Shown: piece after piece, positions 1-5,612 of the stretch
How positions within the stretch are numbered: position 1 is the stretch's first letter
How the letters are laid out: every line of letters starts with the position of its first letter
From: Waddliaceae bacterium
GTDB lineage: Bacteria > Chlamydiota > Chlamydiia > Chlamydiales > SLFE01
NCBI GenBank assembly: GCA_007124415.1
Contig: SLFE01000076.1
Span: 1 to 5,612 of the forward strand
Direction: 5' to 3'
Length of the DNA: 5,612 nt
The notes under the pieces: model-generated
What the model was told of the DNA's origin: nothing
Database searches by the model: none
The model's input: the letters and a program-made list of their open reading frames with translations, nothing else
Translations under genes and position numbers: made by a program

Positions 1-1168
1 CCAACACTCTGTCAAAATCCGCCTCTCCCGTCTTATAAGATTCGGTTAGAATTTGAAGAGTTTGCCATGTTTGAGGCACCAGGGTTTCATGGTAGAGGGT
101 CGCTCTTCTTTCAGCGTCCTGGAATTTATAGCGAATATCTTCAAAGTTGGCGAAAATATCCTGCGCGCTTTGATTCAACATGTCATTCACTGAAAAAATT
201 TGACTTCTTGCCGCATTTTCACGTGCCCGATAAGTGCGGGTCCAAATGGGCAGGTTCAAGGCAACCTTGGCAATCAAGGGGTCTTTACCGCTGTCGGGAG
301 TCGGCGCAATCGCTTTTCCCGCGTCAATCCAATCAATTCCCACCGTCACGTCTGGGTAACGGTCTTGTTTGACCAAACGATAATTTGCCCTTTCTTCTTC
401 AGCACGCAAGCTCTGCAGGATGAGAGTCGGATTCCATTCCCGTAGCTGCTTTTCAGAGATGGCTTCCGGAATCTCAAAAGGCATCTCGAATAAATTTTCC
501 GGAAGAGCTATATCCTCGCCGGATCCAATGTTGAGCAAAGCCGCGATTTTAGCTACCAGGCTTTGCTTCTGTTTTTGCAAGGCGGCGACATCGTCATGCA
601 ACCGATTGATGTCGATTTGTGTCTGAAGCGAATCGGCCATCGTTCTTTTTCCAACCTCAACCTCTTGCAAAGCTGTTCGTTCCAATAATTCAAGAATCTC
701 AATATTTTCCCTTGTAATCGTGATAGACCTCTCAATGAAATTGAGACGATAAAACGCGTCTTTGATTTCCCGGATAAGCTTTGCGGTCAGGACATAGAGT
801 TTTTGCTGCGCGACCAAGGACCTTCTGTATGCCAGTTGCTTTCGATTTCTTAATTTCCCGATCCAGGGAAATTGCTGGCTCAATCCTACCATGTTCTTGA
901 GTGGGCCGATCCTTGTCTCGATACTTCTGATATAATTCCAATAATTGAGATTTGGATCCGGCAGAGCATCCGATGCTTTCATGGTGAACAGAGAAGACTG
1001 CCAATCGTAAAACGCCGCTTTCAGCTCCGAATTGTTCTCTAGGCCCAATTGTATATAAAAAGTTAGATCTTTATGGCCGCACTCAGCTTCGCAGTTATTT
1101 CCCGAAATCACAAAAAAAGATAAAAGGACAGAAGTGAGCGTTATTGTCAGGATCCGACTTAAAAACAT
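1..1168 (-). CDS. TolC-family outer-membrane efflux protein, CzcC/CusC-like (3' end outside window)
   Basis: This is the outer-membrane channel of a tripartite efflux system, which would work with a periplasmic adaptor and an inner-membrane pump. The frame is open without a stop from the ATG at 1168 to the window edge, giving 389 codons; family members usually run 400-480, so only the C-terminus is missing. Residues 1-28 form a signal peptide with a hydrophobic core (TLTSVLLSFFVISG) and no clear lipobox. Residues 96-105 (GLSQQFPWIGKL region) match the motif common in metal-efflux outer-membrane factors. Residues 165-213 and 350-389 are long helices with the family's typical pattern, including LPIW near 306 and the Y-x-x-G-E-x-x-F motif near 378. 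An in-frame TAG lies five codons upstream of the ATG, so the start is firm, although no good Shine-Dalgarno site precedes it. Family assignment is confident; the metal substrate is inference only. Confidence 0.9.
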   Translation of the reverse strand, partial: MFLSRILTITLTSVLLSFFVISGNNCEAECGHKDLTFYIQLGLENNSELKAAFYDWQSSLFTMKASDALPDPNLNYWNYIRSIETRIGPLKNMVGLSQQFPWIGKLRNRKQLAYRRSLVAQQKLYVLTAKLIREIKDAFYRLNFIERSITITRENIEILELLERTALQEVEVGKRTMADSLQTQIDINRLHDDVAALQKQKQSLVAKIAALLNIGSGEDIALPENLFEMPFEIPEAISEKQLREWNPTLILQSLRAEEERANYRLVKQDRYPDVTVGIDWIDAGKAIAPTPDSGKDPLIAKVALNLPIWTRTYRARENAARSQIFSVNDMLNQSAQDIFANFEDIRYKFQDAERRATLYHETLVPQTWQTLQILTESYKTGEADFDRVL

Positions 1169-1223
1169 GAGACCGCACTGCTAATTATTACACCTAAGTA
1201 CCTTCTAAACCATTTTTAATTAA

Positions 1224-1252
1224 TTATTAAGAGAAAAAAATAGCTATACCAA
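1224..1252 (-). promoter_or_regulatory. Possible promoter of the TolC-family gene
   Basis: On the minus strand, TTGGTA (1252-1247) is followed after 17 bases by TAATAA (1229-1224), which predicts a start near 1217 and a leader of about 50 bases. The 91-base gap between the 270-residue gene and the efflux gene is very AT-rich, so the match could be chance. The two genes could instead be co-transcribed; no convincing terminator hairpin separates them. Confidence 0.3.
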
Positions 1253-1259
1253 AAACAAT

Positions 1260-2072
1260 TTAGCTCATACGGATATACAGCTCGGCCGACGGATGCCGAT
1301 AGATCGAAAAGCGGGAGCTGAGCGAAAGGCATTTACCGATAAAAGCGTTTGAAACGCCTTCCCACGACAAAGCGAACTCCTTTTCAATCCAGTAAACAAG
1401 ATCCCTAAACGGGTAATTGAGACCTTCCTGATAAAAATAAGAGGCCGCCTTTTCGAGAACCCTCCTTGAATTTTGCTCTACTGCCTCATCAAGGGCATAA
1501 ATGTCGTCGTCCATCTTGATAAAGGCAAGCGGGAGCGACTCTCTCAATTTTTTTGACATCTCGGGACGGAGGTCAAAACTCGTCCGCTCCAGTCTTTCCT
1601 GGATCTCCTCGTAGGAGGCCAGCCCCTCGCGCCGGCGTACCCAAGGGATAAGATATCCGTCAGCCACCCGCTTCCAATCATGATCTGCGACCCTTCCTAA
1701 ATCCACTTTTCTGCCAAATGGAGGCGTCTTGCGAAGGCTGTCTCCGATATCGAGTTCGAGTTGAACTTCTCCCTCAATTCGATGGGGGGCCGCTTCTTGT
1801 TTGGGAGGAGGCGTCGTTTTCTGTTCAGGGGGAGAAGGCCGGGTTGGAAGCTTCGAGAGGGGACGGACCGACCCGATATCGATTGTTTCGGGAACATAGG
1901 AGTCTTCCAAAGAGCGCGCGGCCCTCTCCTCGAGCCCTTTATCGGCCTTGGCCTTGACCGAGCCTCTGTCCCGCGCCATTTCAAGGAGTATGTCGTTGCC
2001 CCTTAAGTCCGACTCGTCATGCGCCGAACCCGCTCTTCCCAAGCGCCTTTTTAATTGACCAAGCAGTGCCAT
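1260..2072 (-). CDS. Unknown protein with proline-rich linker and putative tandem winged-helix C-terminus
   Basis: I do not recognise this 270-residue protein. Residues 1-15 are basic and amphipathic, and residues 16-70 are charged and probably disordered. Residues 70-97 are rich in proline, lysine and glutamate. The ordered part starts near residue 125. Residues 137-195 and 203-269 look like two diverged copies of one unit: a helix ending in R/Q-E-G-L, two further helices, then a beta hairpin (AFIKMDDDIYAL in copy one, RFSIYRHPSAELYIR in copy two). This layout suits paired winged-helix domains, which would imply nucleic-acid or protein binding. That role is inferred from pattern only. There is no signal peptide or membrane segment. 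The ATG at 2072 is the most upstream start, but only a weak GGGAA lies about 14 bases before it. The gene lies 91 bases upstream of the efflux gene on the same strand and is divergent from the DUF4442 gene. Confidence 0.75.
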   Translation of the reverse strand: MALLGQLKRRLGRAGSAHDESDLRGNDILLEMARDRGSVKAKADKGLEERAARSLEDSYVPETIDIGSVRPLSKLPTRPSPPEQKTTPPPKQEAAPHRIEGEVQLELDIGDSLRKTPPFGRKVDLGRVADHDWKRVADGYLIPWVRRREGLASYEEIQERLERTSFDLRPEMSKKLRESLPLAFIKMDDDIYALDEAVEQNSRRVLEKAASYFYQEGLNYPFRDLVYWIEKEFALSWEGVSNAFIGKCLSLSSRFSIYRHPSAELYIRMS

Positions 2073-2102
2073 GATTTTTTACTGTTTCCCGAATAAAACT
2101 TC

Positions 2103-2132
2103 ATAATAGAAGAATATTTTATTTTTAGCCAA
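2103..2132 (-). promoter_or_regulatory. Likely promoter of the 270-residue unknown gene
   Basis: On the minus strand, TTGGCT (2132-2127) is followed after 18 bases by TATTAT (2108-2103). Transcription would start near 2096, about 24 bases before the ATG at 2072. The 94-base divergent intergenic region shows no comparably good promoter facing the DUF4442 gene. Confidence 0.4.
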
Positions 2133-2166
2133 GACATAAAACCGAGTGATTTATTATTAAGAGCCT

Positions 2167-2622
2167 ATGAAAGAATCCTGGTCGACATGGCTTTCGCGCC
2201 ATTATTTGAACCTCTATCCTTGCTATCGGGGAACCGGCGGCAAGGTGACGTTTATCGCCTCTGACTGGCATGAGGTGCGGGTCGAACTCCCCTTGAACCG
2301 AAAGACACGCAACTACGTCGGAACCATTTTCGGAGGCAGCCTCTACTCGTCAGTCGATCCCATCTATATGCTGATGCTGATAAAAATACTGGGCCACGGA
2401 TACATCGTCTGGGACAAAGCGGCCAGCATCCGGTTTAAAAAACCCGGCACAAGCACCCTCTACGCCACTATGAACCTGACCCCTCCCGAAATCGAAAAAA
2501 TCAAAAACGACCTCGAGACCAAAGAGTCTGTCGAAGTCGCCTATCCCATAGAATTTTCCGACGAGCAAGGAACCGTCTGCGCCAGCATTGAAAAAGTCAT
2601 CTATATTTCTACAGCGGATTAG
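2167..2622 (+). CDS. DUF4442 domain protein, hot-dog-fold putative thioesterase
   Basis: This 151-residue protein matches the DUF4442 family, a branch of the hot-dog fold related to PaaI-type acyl-CoA thioesterases, and has the usual full length. Residues 49-71 carry the family core, NYVGTIFGGSLYSSVD followed by a hydrophobic helix (PIYMLML). This corresponds to the glycine-rich turn and central helix that form the substrate site in hot-dog enzymes. Residues 81-94 (VWDKAASIRFKKPG) are a second conserved block, and residues 121-148 supply the last strands (EVAYPIEF, SIEKVIYIS). The protein is probably cytosolic, as no signal peptide is seen. A role in hydrolysing or binding acyl thioesters is inferred from the fold; the substrate is unknown. 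The ATG at 2167 is preceded by a weak, close AAGAG. The gene stands alone, divergent from one unknown gene and convergent, with a 23-base gap, with the next. Confidence 0.85.
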   Translation: MKESWSTWLSRHYLNLYPCYRGTGGKVTFIASDWHEVRVELPLNRKTRNYVGTIFGGSLYSSVDPIYMLMLIKILGHGYIVWDKAASIRFKKPGTSTLYATMNLTPPEIEKIKNDLETKESVEVAYPIEFSDEQGTVCASIEKVIYISTAD

Positions 2623-2645
2623 AGCCACAATCAGGGGTTAAAGCT

Positions 2646-4562
2646 TCAATTTATACTCATGGCATTTCTGCAAGCGGCAACCCGGGAAGGAGCATTTGAT
2701 CTTCGATTAAGGTCCGACCGACCCTTCACCTCTGGAACAAATTTCTGATGCATCAGATGGTGCTCATAGTAAGTCAACCCCAAACTGGCCCCAACATTCG
2801 TTGCTAAAATAACAAACGCAAGCGGCGCGTTGACCGCAGTGACAAGCCCCCCGGCAGACAATGTCAGAGAAACCCCTGTTTTGGTCAGCTGAGCATATTC
2901 AGTATAAATACGCTTGCAGACATTGTTGAGGATATCATCGGTCAACTTAGAAAGCTGGTCGGCGGAATAGTTTTTTTCAACTGCATTGATAAAAGCTTTG
3001 TAGATTTCTTTTTCCCTGCTTCGATTCAACTTTTTTATCTTTTCATTTGAAAAATCTTCAATAAATTGCTTCAAAGCATCATTCTTTAAGCGGGGATCAA
3101 GACCTCGAACATGCTTGAGTATTTTTTCTTTGATCACTTTCTCTGAAGGATAGTAATCTTCACTTAGAAAATCTTTAACTAGCGATAACCTTTTTTTGTT
3201 ATTACGAGTCTTTTTAAGCCTTGAACGAAGAAGCTCGATTTCATCGCGCAAATCAAGCAATTTGAACAAATGAACGGCATGCTTGCCAAAATTAGCCCAA
3301 AGCAATGCTGTTCCGATGACAGGAACGCTTTCAAAGGTCACCCTAAATACTTCGCCCATTTTATGAATAGTCTCGGCAATACCGCTGATATGAAACACTT
3401 CCAGAACACGTAAAACAGACTCCGCGGTCTCTGAGATAAATTGAGCAAAAACAGCATACAGATGTGCGTGGTCAGCGGCTATGGGAGCGTAATGCGCAAT
3501 ATTGACGACAGGACCTAGGAAAGGAACCTGTTCAAGCCCGACGTAGGCAGCGGCCCCGAGAGCAGAGTGCTTATGCCCCTTTCGGCCATGGTTTATTCTT
3601 TCACGAATTTCATTAAGTGTTTGGTTAAAAGCGTTGACTTCGTCAGCGACAGTCGTAGCCGGAAAATAGTCGGTAATCATTCGCTGATTGTCAGGACTTA
3701 TCCAACTTCTCACGTCGATGCCAAGATCGTCGCGACGGCGATTTCTATAGTCCATTATCTTTCCAAAAAAGATCAGAGGATTGTGCTTCTCGTCGGGCGC
3801 TATACGAAATAAGCCTATCTTGACGCGATTGGCATTGGGAAAAATTCCTTCATAATCCGGAATATCCTGAATAAAGCCCGAGATATAATTGTTAATGCAG
3901 TAACACATGTGATGCAAATCGATTTCGGTGACAAAAGGGCCGATCACATTAAATAAATGCTGAACATTGTTCTTTTTAAAATGAGTTTGTTCATACAAAC
4001 ACTGAAAGTAATGCCGAACGATGAAATTCGCTCCATCGGCAAACTTTTTTCGGAAATCTTCCTCAAAATCAGGCTTATCAACTCTTAACTGCTCGCACTT
4101 ATCGGAAATCATGTAAAGGATTTCAATTTTCTCATCCAAACAAAGCTCTACGTTGAAAAGAAATGTTTCGTATTGAGAGGGAATTTCTAATATTTGTTGA
4201 CGGCATGCCACCTTTTGAACCCATGATTTGAAGTTATTGATGGCTCGAGTGCGCCCGCCAAGTGGAATAATCCGATCAATCACGTCTACCCGCACAGCAA
4301 ACGTTTGAGATGTGGCCCCGCCCCTTCTTTTAACAATAATTTCCTTCTGCCCATCAAATCCTTTCCATGCGTGTTCCTGAACGAAGTGCCAGACTTTTTG
4401 AATGATTTGATCCGTTAACAGTTCCGTCCTGGTAAAAAAGAATTTGTGGCTGACGTTTTCTCCGCAACGAAAACAATCCTCAAATAAAGTTGCCCGAAGT
4501 CCCGAGTCCTTTCTTACAGCTAAAAAGTTATTTATGTGTGTCACGTCGTTTAGCGTACTCAT
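2646..4562 (-). CDS. Unknown 638-residue protein with duplicated hydrophobic segments, possibly membrane-associated
   Basis: I do not recognise this protein. I chose the ATG at 4562 because GAGGGA lies five bases before it. The frame can be extended to a TTG at 4655, but that start has no ribosome site and would read through the promoter region. Residues 1-330 are a mixed, mostly soluble region with a lone CxxC (40-43). Residues 333-369 and 389-436 are hydrophobic and contain two related motifs, LEQVPFLG (343-350) and FESVPVIG (410-417), each followed 15-20 residues later by a histidine-rich HAHLY or HAVHLF. Residues 436-555 are highly charged, lysine-rich and predicted helical. Residues 563-599 are long, hydrophobic and rich in glycine and alanine, suggesting a membrane hairpin, and a basic tail of about 35 residues follows. 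No signal peptide is visible. A membrane-targeted or secreted host-interacting protein is one possibility, but this is speculation. Confidence 0.8.
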   Translation of the reverse strand: MSTLNDVTHINNFLAVRKDSGLRATLFEDCFRCGENVSHKFFFTRTELLTDQIIQKVWHFVQEHAWKGFDGQKEIIVKRRGGATSQTFAVRVDVIDRIIPLGGRTRAINNFKSWVQKVACRQQILEIPSQYETFLFNVELCLDEKIEILYMISDKCEQLRVDKPDFEEDFRKKFADGANFIVRHYFQCLYEQTHFKKNNVQHLFNVIGPFVTEIDLHHMCYCINNYISGFIQDIPDYEGIFPNANRVKIGLFRIAPDEKHNPLIFFGKIMDYRNRRRDDLGIDVRSWISPDNQRMITDYFPATTVADEVNAFNQTLNEIRERINHGRKGHKHSALGAAAYVGLEQVPFLGPVVNIAHYAPIAADHAHLYAVFAQFISETAESVLRVLEVFHISGIAETIHKMGEVFRVTFESVPVIGTALLWANFGKHAVHLFKLLDLRDEIELLRSRLKKTRNNKKRLSLVKDFLSEDYYPSEKVIKEKILKHVRGLDPRLKNDALKQFIEDFSNEKIKKLNRSREKEIYKAFINAVEKNYSADQLSKLTDDILNNVCKRIYTEYAQLTKTGVSLTLSAGGLVTAVNAPLAFVILATNVGASLGLTYYEHHLMHQKFVPEVKGRSDLNRRSNAPSRVAACRNAMSIN

Positions 4563-4577
4563 TAGGATCCCTCGATT

Positions 4578-4600
4578 GTAAATGATTTGACGTAAATGAT
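4578..4600. repeat. 9-bp direct repeat, candidate operator
   Basis: GTAAATGAT occurs at 4578-4586 and again, exactly, at 4592-4600. The period is 14 bases, and the TTGACG -35 box of the plus-strand promoter lies between the copies. The second copy also touches the -10 box of the minus-strand promoter. A protein bound here could affect both genes. The exact repeat is seen directly; its role as an operator is inferred. Confidence 0.5.
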
Positions 4601-4615
4601 ATATAAACTTAAAAT
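4587..4615 (+). promoter_or_regulatory. Sigma-70-type promoter of the 104-residue gene
   Basis: TTGACG (4587-4592) and TAAAAT (4610-4615) are separated by the ideal 17 bases, each one mismatch from consensus. This is the best promoter match in the window. Transcription would begin near 4622, leaving an AT-rich leader of about 100 bases before the ATG at 4725, which is long enough to hold extra regulation. Confidence 0.6.
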
Positions 4616-4629
4616 TGTTGGCAAAGCAA
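4600..4629 (-). promoter_or_regulatory. Possible promoter of the 638-residue gene
   Basis: On the minus strand, TTGCTT (4629-4624) and TATATA (4605-4600) are separated by 18 bases, predicting a start near 4593 and a leader of about 31 bases carrying the GAGGGA ribosome site (4573-4568). It overlaps the opposing promoter of the 104-residue gene. The -10 box is good and the -35 box is moderate. Confidence 0.4.
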
Positions 4630-4631
4630 TT
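4613..4631. repeat. Small imperfect dyad at the predicted transcription start
   Basis: AATTG (4613-4617) pairs with CAATT (4627-4631). Two more pairs inside, one of them G-T, give a stem of about seven with a five-base loop. It overlaps the end of the -10 box and the predicted start of the plus transcript, a usual place for a repressor site. It is short and AT-rich, so chance is quite possible. Confidence 0.25.
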
Positions 4632-4724
4632 ATCTGATATTTTAAAAAACACCAATATTTACGAAGCACGCCCCAACAGGTTATCCCTGGAAATGCTTAT
4701 TCAAAATAAAAAGGAAAAAGAATT

Positions 4725-5039
4725 ATGAATCCAGAAATAGAAATAAATACTCAAATAGCTGTGCAAATGAATGCATATTTTAATGTCCCTGCAAATCAAC
4801 TACACCATCATGCAAACCAACAGGCAGCCATTCAAAACAGGATCAATCAACTGGTACTGGAAAGAAAGTATTTGATTAATTATTCCCTGCAGATTGATGA
4901 AAGTGAGACAACACGCATGGACCATAATATACGTTACGGGAAACCTCACTTCACCATCGATCTTGACGACCAAGAGGCTATTTTTAATGAAGTTAAAAGG
5001 TTGGAGGCTCGGATCAGATTATTAGGGGGCCGCTACTAA
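4725..5039 (+). CDS. Unknown 104-residue predicted helical protein
   Basis: I do not recognise this small protein. The ATG is preceded by AAGGA (4711-4715) with a nine-base spacer, and a strong promoter match lies about 100 bases further up, so the gene looks real. Residues 1-35 are rich in asparagine, glutamine and histidine (for example NQLHHHANQQ at 24-33). Residues 30-55 and 84-100 look like amphipathic helices able to form coiled coils (INQLVLERKYL and VKRLEARIRLL). There is no signal peptide, membrane segment or cysteine. The gene is divergent from the 638-residue gene and shares its control region, so the two may act together, for example as a large protein with a small partner or chaperone; that is inference. 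Its stop codon overlaps the stop of the convergent right-hand gene. Its DNA is AT-rich, unlike that neighbour. Confidence 0.7.
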   Translation: MNPEIEINTQIAVQMNAYFNVPANQLHHHANQQAAIQNRINQLVLERKYLINYSLQIDESETTRMDHNIRYGKPHFTIDLDDQEAIFNEVKRLEARIRLLGGRY

Positions 5040-5612
5040 ACATCGCCGGCCACTCCCCGTCTGGGATCGGTGCGGCGGAGAATATTGCTGACGTTTTTCT
5101 GGTTGAAGCCTTTGTACCCCTCGCGCCTTTGAAGGTTTTCCATCACGCTGCCGACAGCCCCTTCTTCCAAAAACTGAGTGGCTTGCTCGGAAGTGATCAG
5201 GTTCTTGTGCACAAGGGCGTCGACCCGTTTGGGATCGACCCTCCAGATGTCGGCGTTGGTGAATGCCTGGCGCAGATAGGAAAAGTCGCTGAAGGGATCC
5301 ATCAGGCCGATGCCGAGGCGTGAGAGGTCGTGCTTTAAATCCTCGAAGTTGAACTGCGCCTCCAGATGATGCATGCCCGCTTTGAGAATAGAGTCGCCGT
5401 GCAGGGCGCACCAAAGCCCCACCGTGCCGAGCGATTGGGGCTCGGAGAGCGGCTCGTGGGCAAAGTCGATCGCCACTTCGTCAGGGCTCAGATCGACGTC
5501 GAGAAAAAGGACAAGGGTCGCATTGGCATTTTCCATCACCTGCGCGCCCCAGCCGGCCTCTTCGCCGGCGTAAAAGCGCTCGCGGCAAGTAAAGCCCAAT
5601 ACTTCAAAAAGC
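5036..5612 (-). CDS. Unknown protein, C-terminal part (5' end outside window)
   Basis: The frame is open from the right window edge to a TAG at 5038-5036, giving about 191 codons. A TTG at 5599 could be read as a start, but the frame continues upstream without a stop and no ribosome site precedes the TTG, so the gene almost certainly begins beyond the window. I cannot assign a family. Visible landmarks are a hydrophobic strand followed by acidic residues (LVLFLDVDLSPDE, 34 residues into the visible part), a GLWCALHGDSILKAGMHHLE segment, an MDPFSDFSYLRQAF segment, and a basic tail ending in NILRRTDPRRG. It looks like a soluble, compact domain with no membrane segments. The first visible residues (VLGF then GWGAQVME) recall glyoxalase/VOC-type strands, but the match is too weak to use. 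GC content is far higher than in the genes to its left. Confidence 0.75.
   Translation of the reverse strand, partial: LFEVLGFTCRERFYAGEEAGWGAQVMENANATLVLFLDVDLSPDEVAIDFAHEPLSEPQSLGTVGLWCALHGDSILKAGMHHLEAQFNFEDLKHDLSRLGIGLMDPFSDFSYLRQAFTNADIWRVDPKRVDALVHKNLITSEQATQFLEEGAVGSVMENLQRREGYKGFNQKNVSNILRRTDPRRGVAGDV

Noticed and set aside
67..626. Three plus-strand reading frames of 68-101 codons opposite the efflux gene.
   Set aside because: They are antisense to a confidently assigned gene, lack ribosome sites and have no protein-like pattern.
553..1004. Two short minus-strand reading frames (553-735 and 732-1004).
   Set aside because: They are out-of-frame shadows of the intact TolC-family gene, which reads through the same DNA with full family features.
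1697..2006. Overlapping alternative frames on both strands inside the 270-residue gene, considered as possible overprinted genes.
   Set aside because: They coincide with the GC-rich, proline-rich linker region where stops are rare by chance; no ribosome sites or domains were seen.
1223..2163. 11-base match ATTATTAAGAG at 1223-1233 and 2153-2163, considered as a repeated regulatory site.
   Set aside because: A few 11-base matches are expected by chance in a window of this size, more so in AT-rich DNA, and the two contexts differ.
2350..2628. Minus-strand frame of 92 codons.
   Set aside because: It is antisense to the DUF4442 gene, whose protein pattern is clear.
2623..2660. Possible shared terminator between the convergent DUF4442 and 638-residue genes.
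   Set aside because: Only a short AAGCTT palindrome is present; no stable GC stem with a T-tract was found.
4563..4655. N-terminal extension of the 638-residue protein by 31 codons to a TTG at 4655.
   Set aside because: It has no ribosome site and would translate the promoter region; the ATG at 4562 has GAGGGA at good spacing.
5022..5573. Additional frames on both strands in the GC-rich right-hand region (5022-5414 minus, 5129-5323 plus, 5373-5573 plus).
   Set aside because: High GC makes stops rare; these are shadows of the long minus-strand frame, which shows the better protein pattern and is open to the edge.

Overview
The window is bacterial and most likely from a Gram-negative organism. 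A gene at the left edge encodes a TolC-family outer-membrane efflux protein with a signal peptide. The mix of one transporter gene, one small hot-dog-fold enzyme and several unrecognised single-copy proteins resembles the accessory parts of genomes of host-associated bacteria (for example environmental chlamydiae or Legionella-like organisms). This placement is a guess; nothing here fixes the phylum. There are no rRNAs, tRNAs, insertion sequences, phage genes or CRISPR arrays.

Layout from left to right. (1) Positions 1168 down to 1, minus strand: the first 389 codons of a TolC/CzcC-like outer-membrane factor, open to the window edge. (2) 2072 to 1260, minus strand: a 270-residue unknown protein with a proline-rich linker and two C-terminal segments that look like a duplicated winged-helix fold. 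(3) 2167 to 2622, plus strand: a DUF4442 hot-dog-fold protein, divergent from (2). (4) 4562 to 2646, minus strand: a 638-residue unknown protein with hydrophobic segments in its second half, convergent with (3). (5) 4725 to 5039, plus strand: a 104-residue unknown, predicted helical protein, divergent from (4). (6) From the right edge to 5036, minus strand: the C-terminal part of an unknown GC-rich gene whose stop codon overlaps the stop codon of (5).

The most distinctive part is the divergent pair (4)/(5). Their 162-base intergenic region holds a good sigma-70-type promoter for (5) and a weaker opposing promoter for (4), the two physically overlapping. A 9-bp direct repeat flanks the -35 box and a small dyad lies at the predicted start of the (5) transcript. 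This arrangement suggests shared or mutually exclusive control. The pair has lower GC than gene (6), and composition changes sharply at the (5)/(6) junction, so the pair may be an acquired two-gene cassette. No pathway clearly links all six genes. The efflux gene probably belongs to an export system that continues beyond the left edge, and the DUF4442 gene appears to stand alone.
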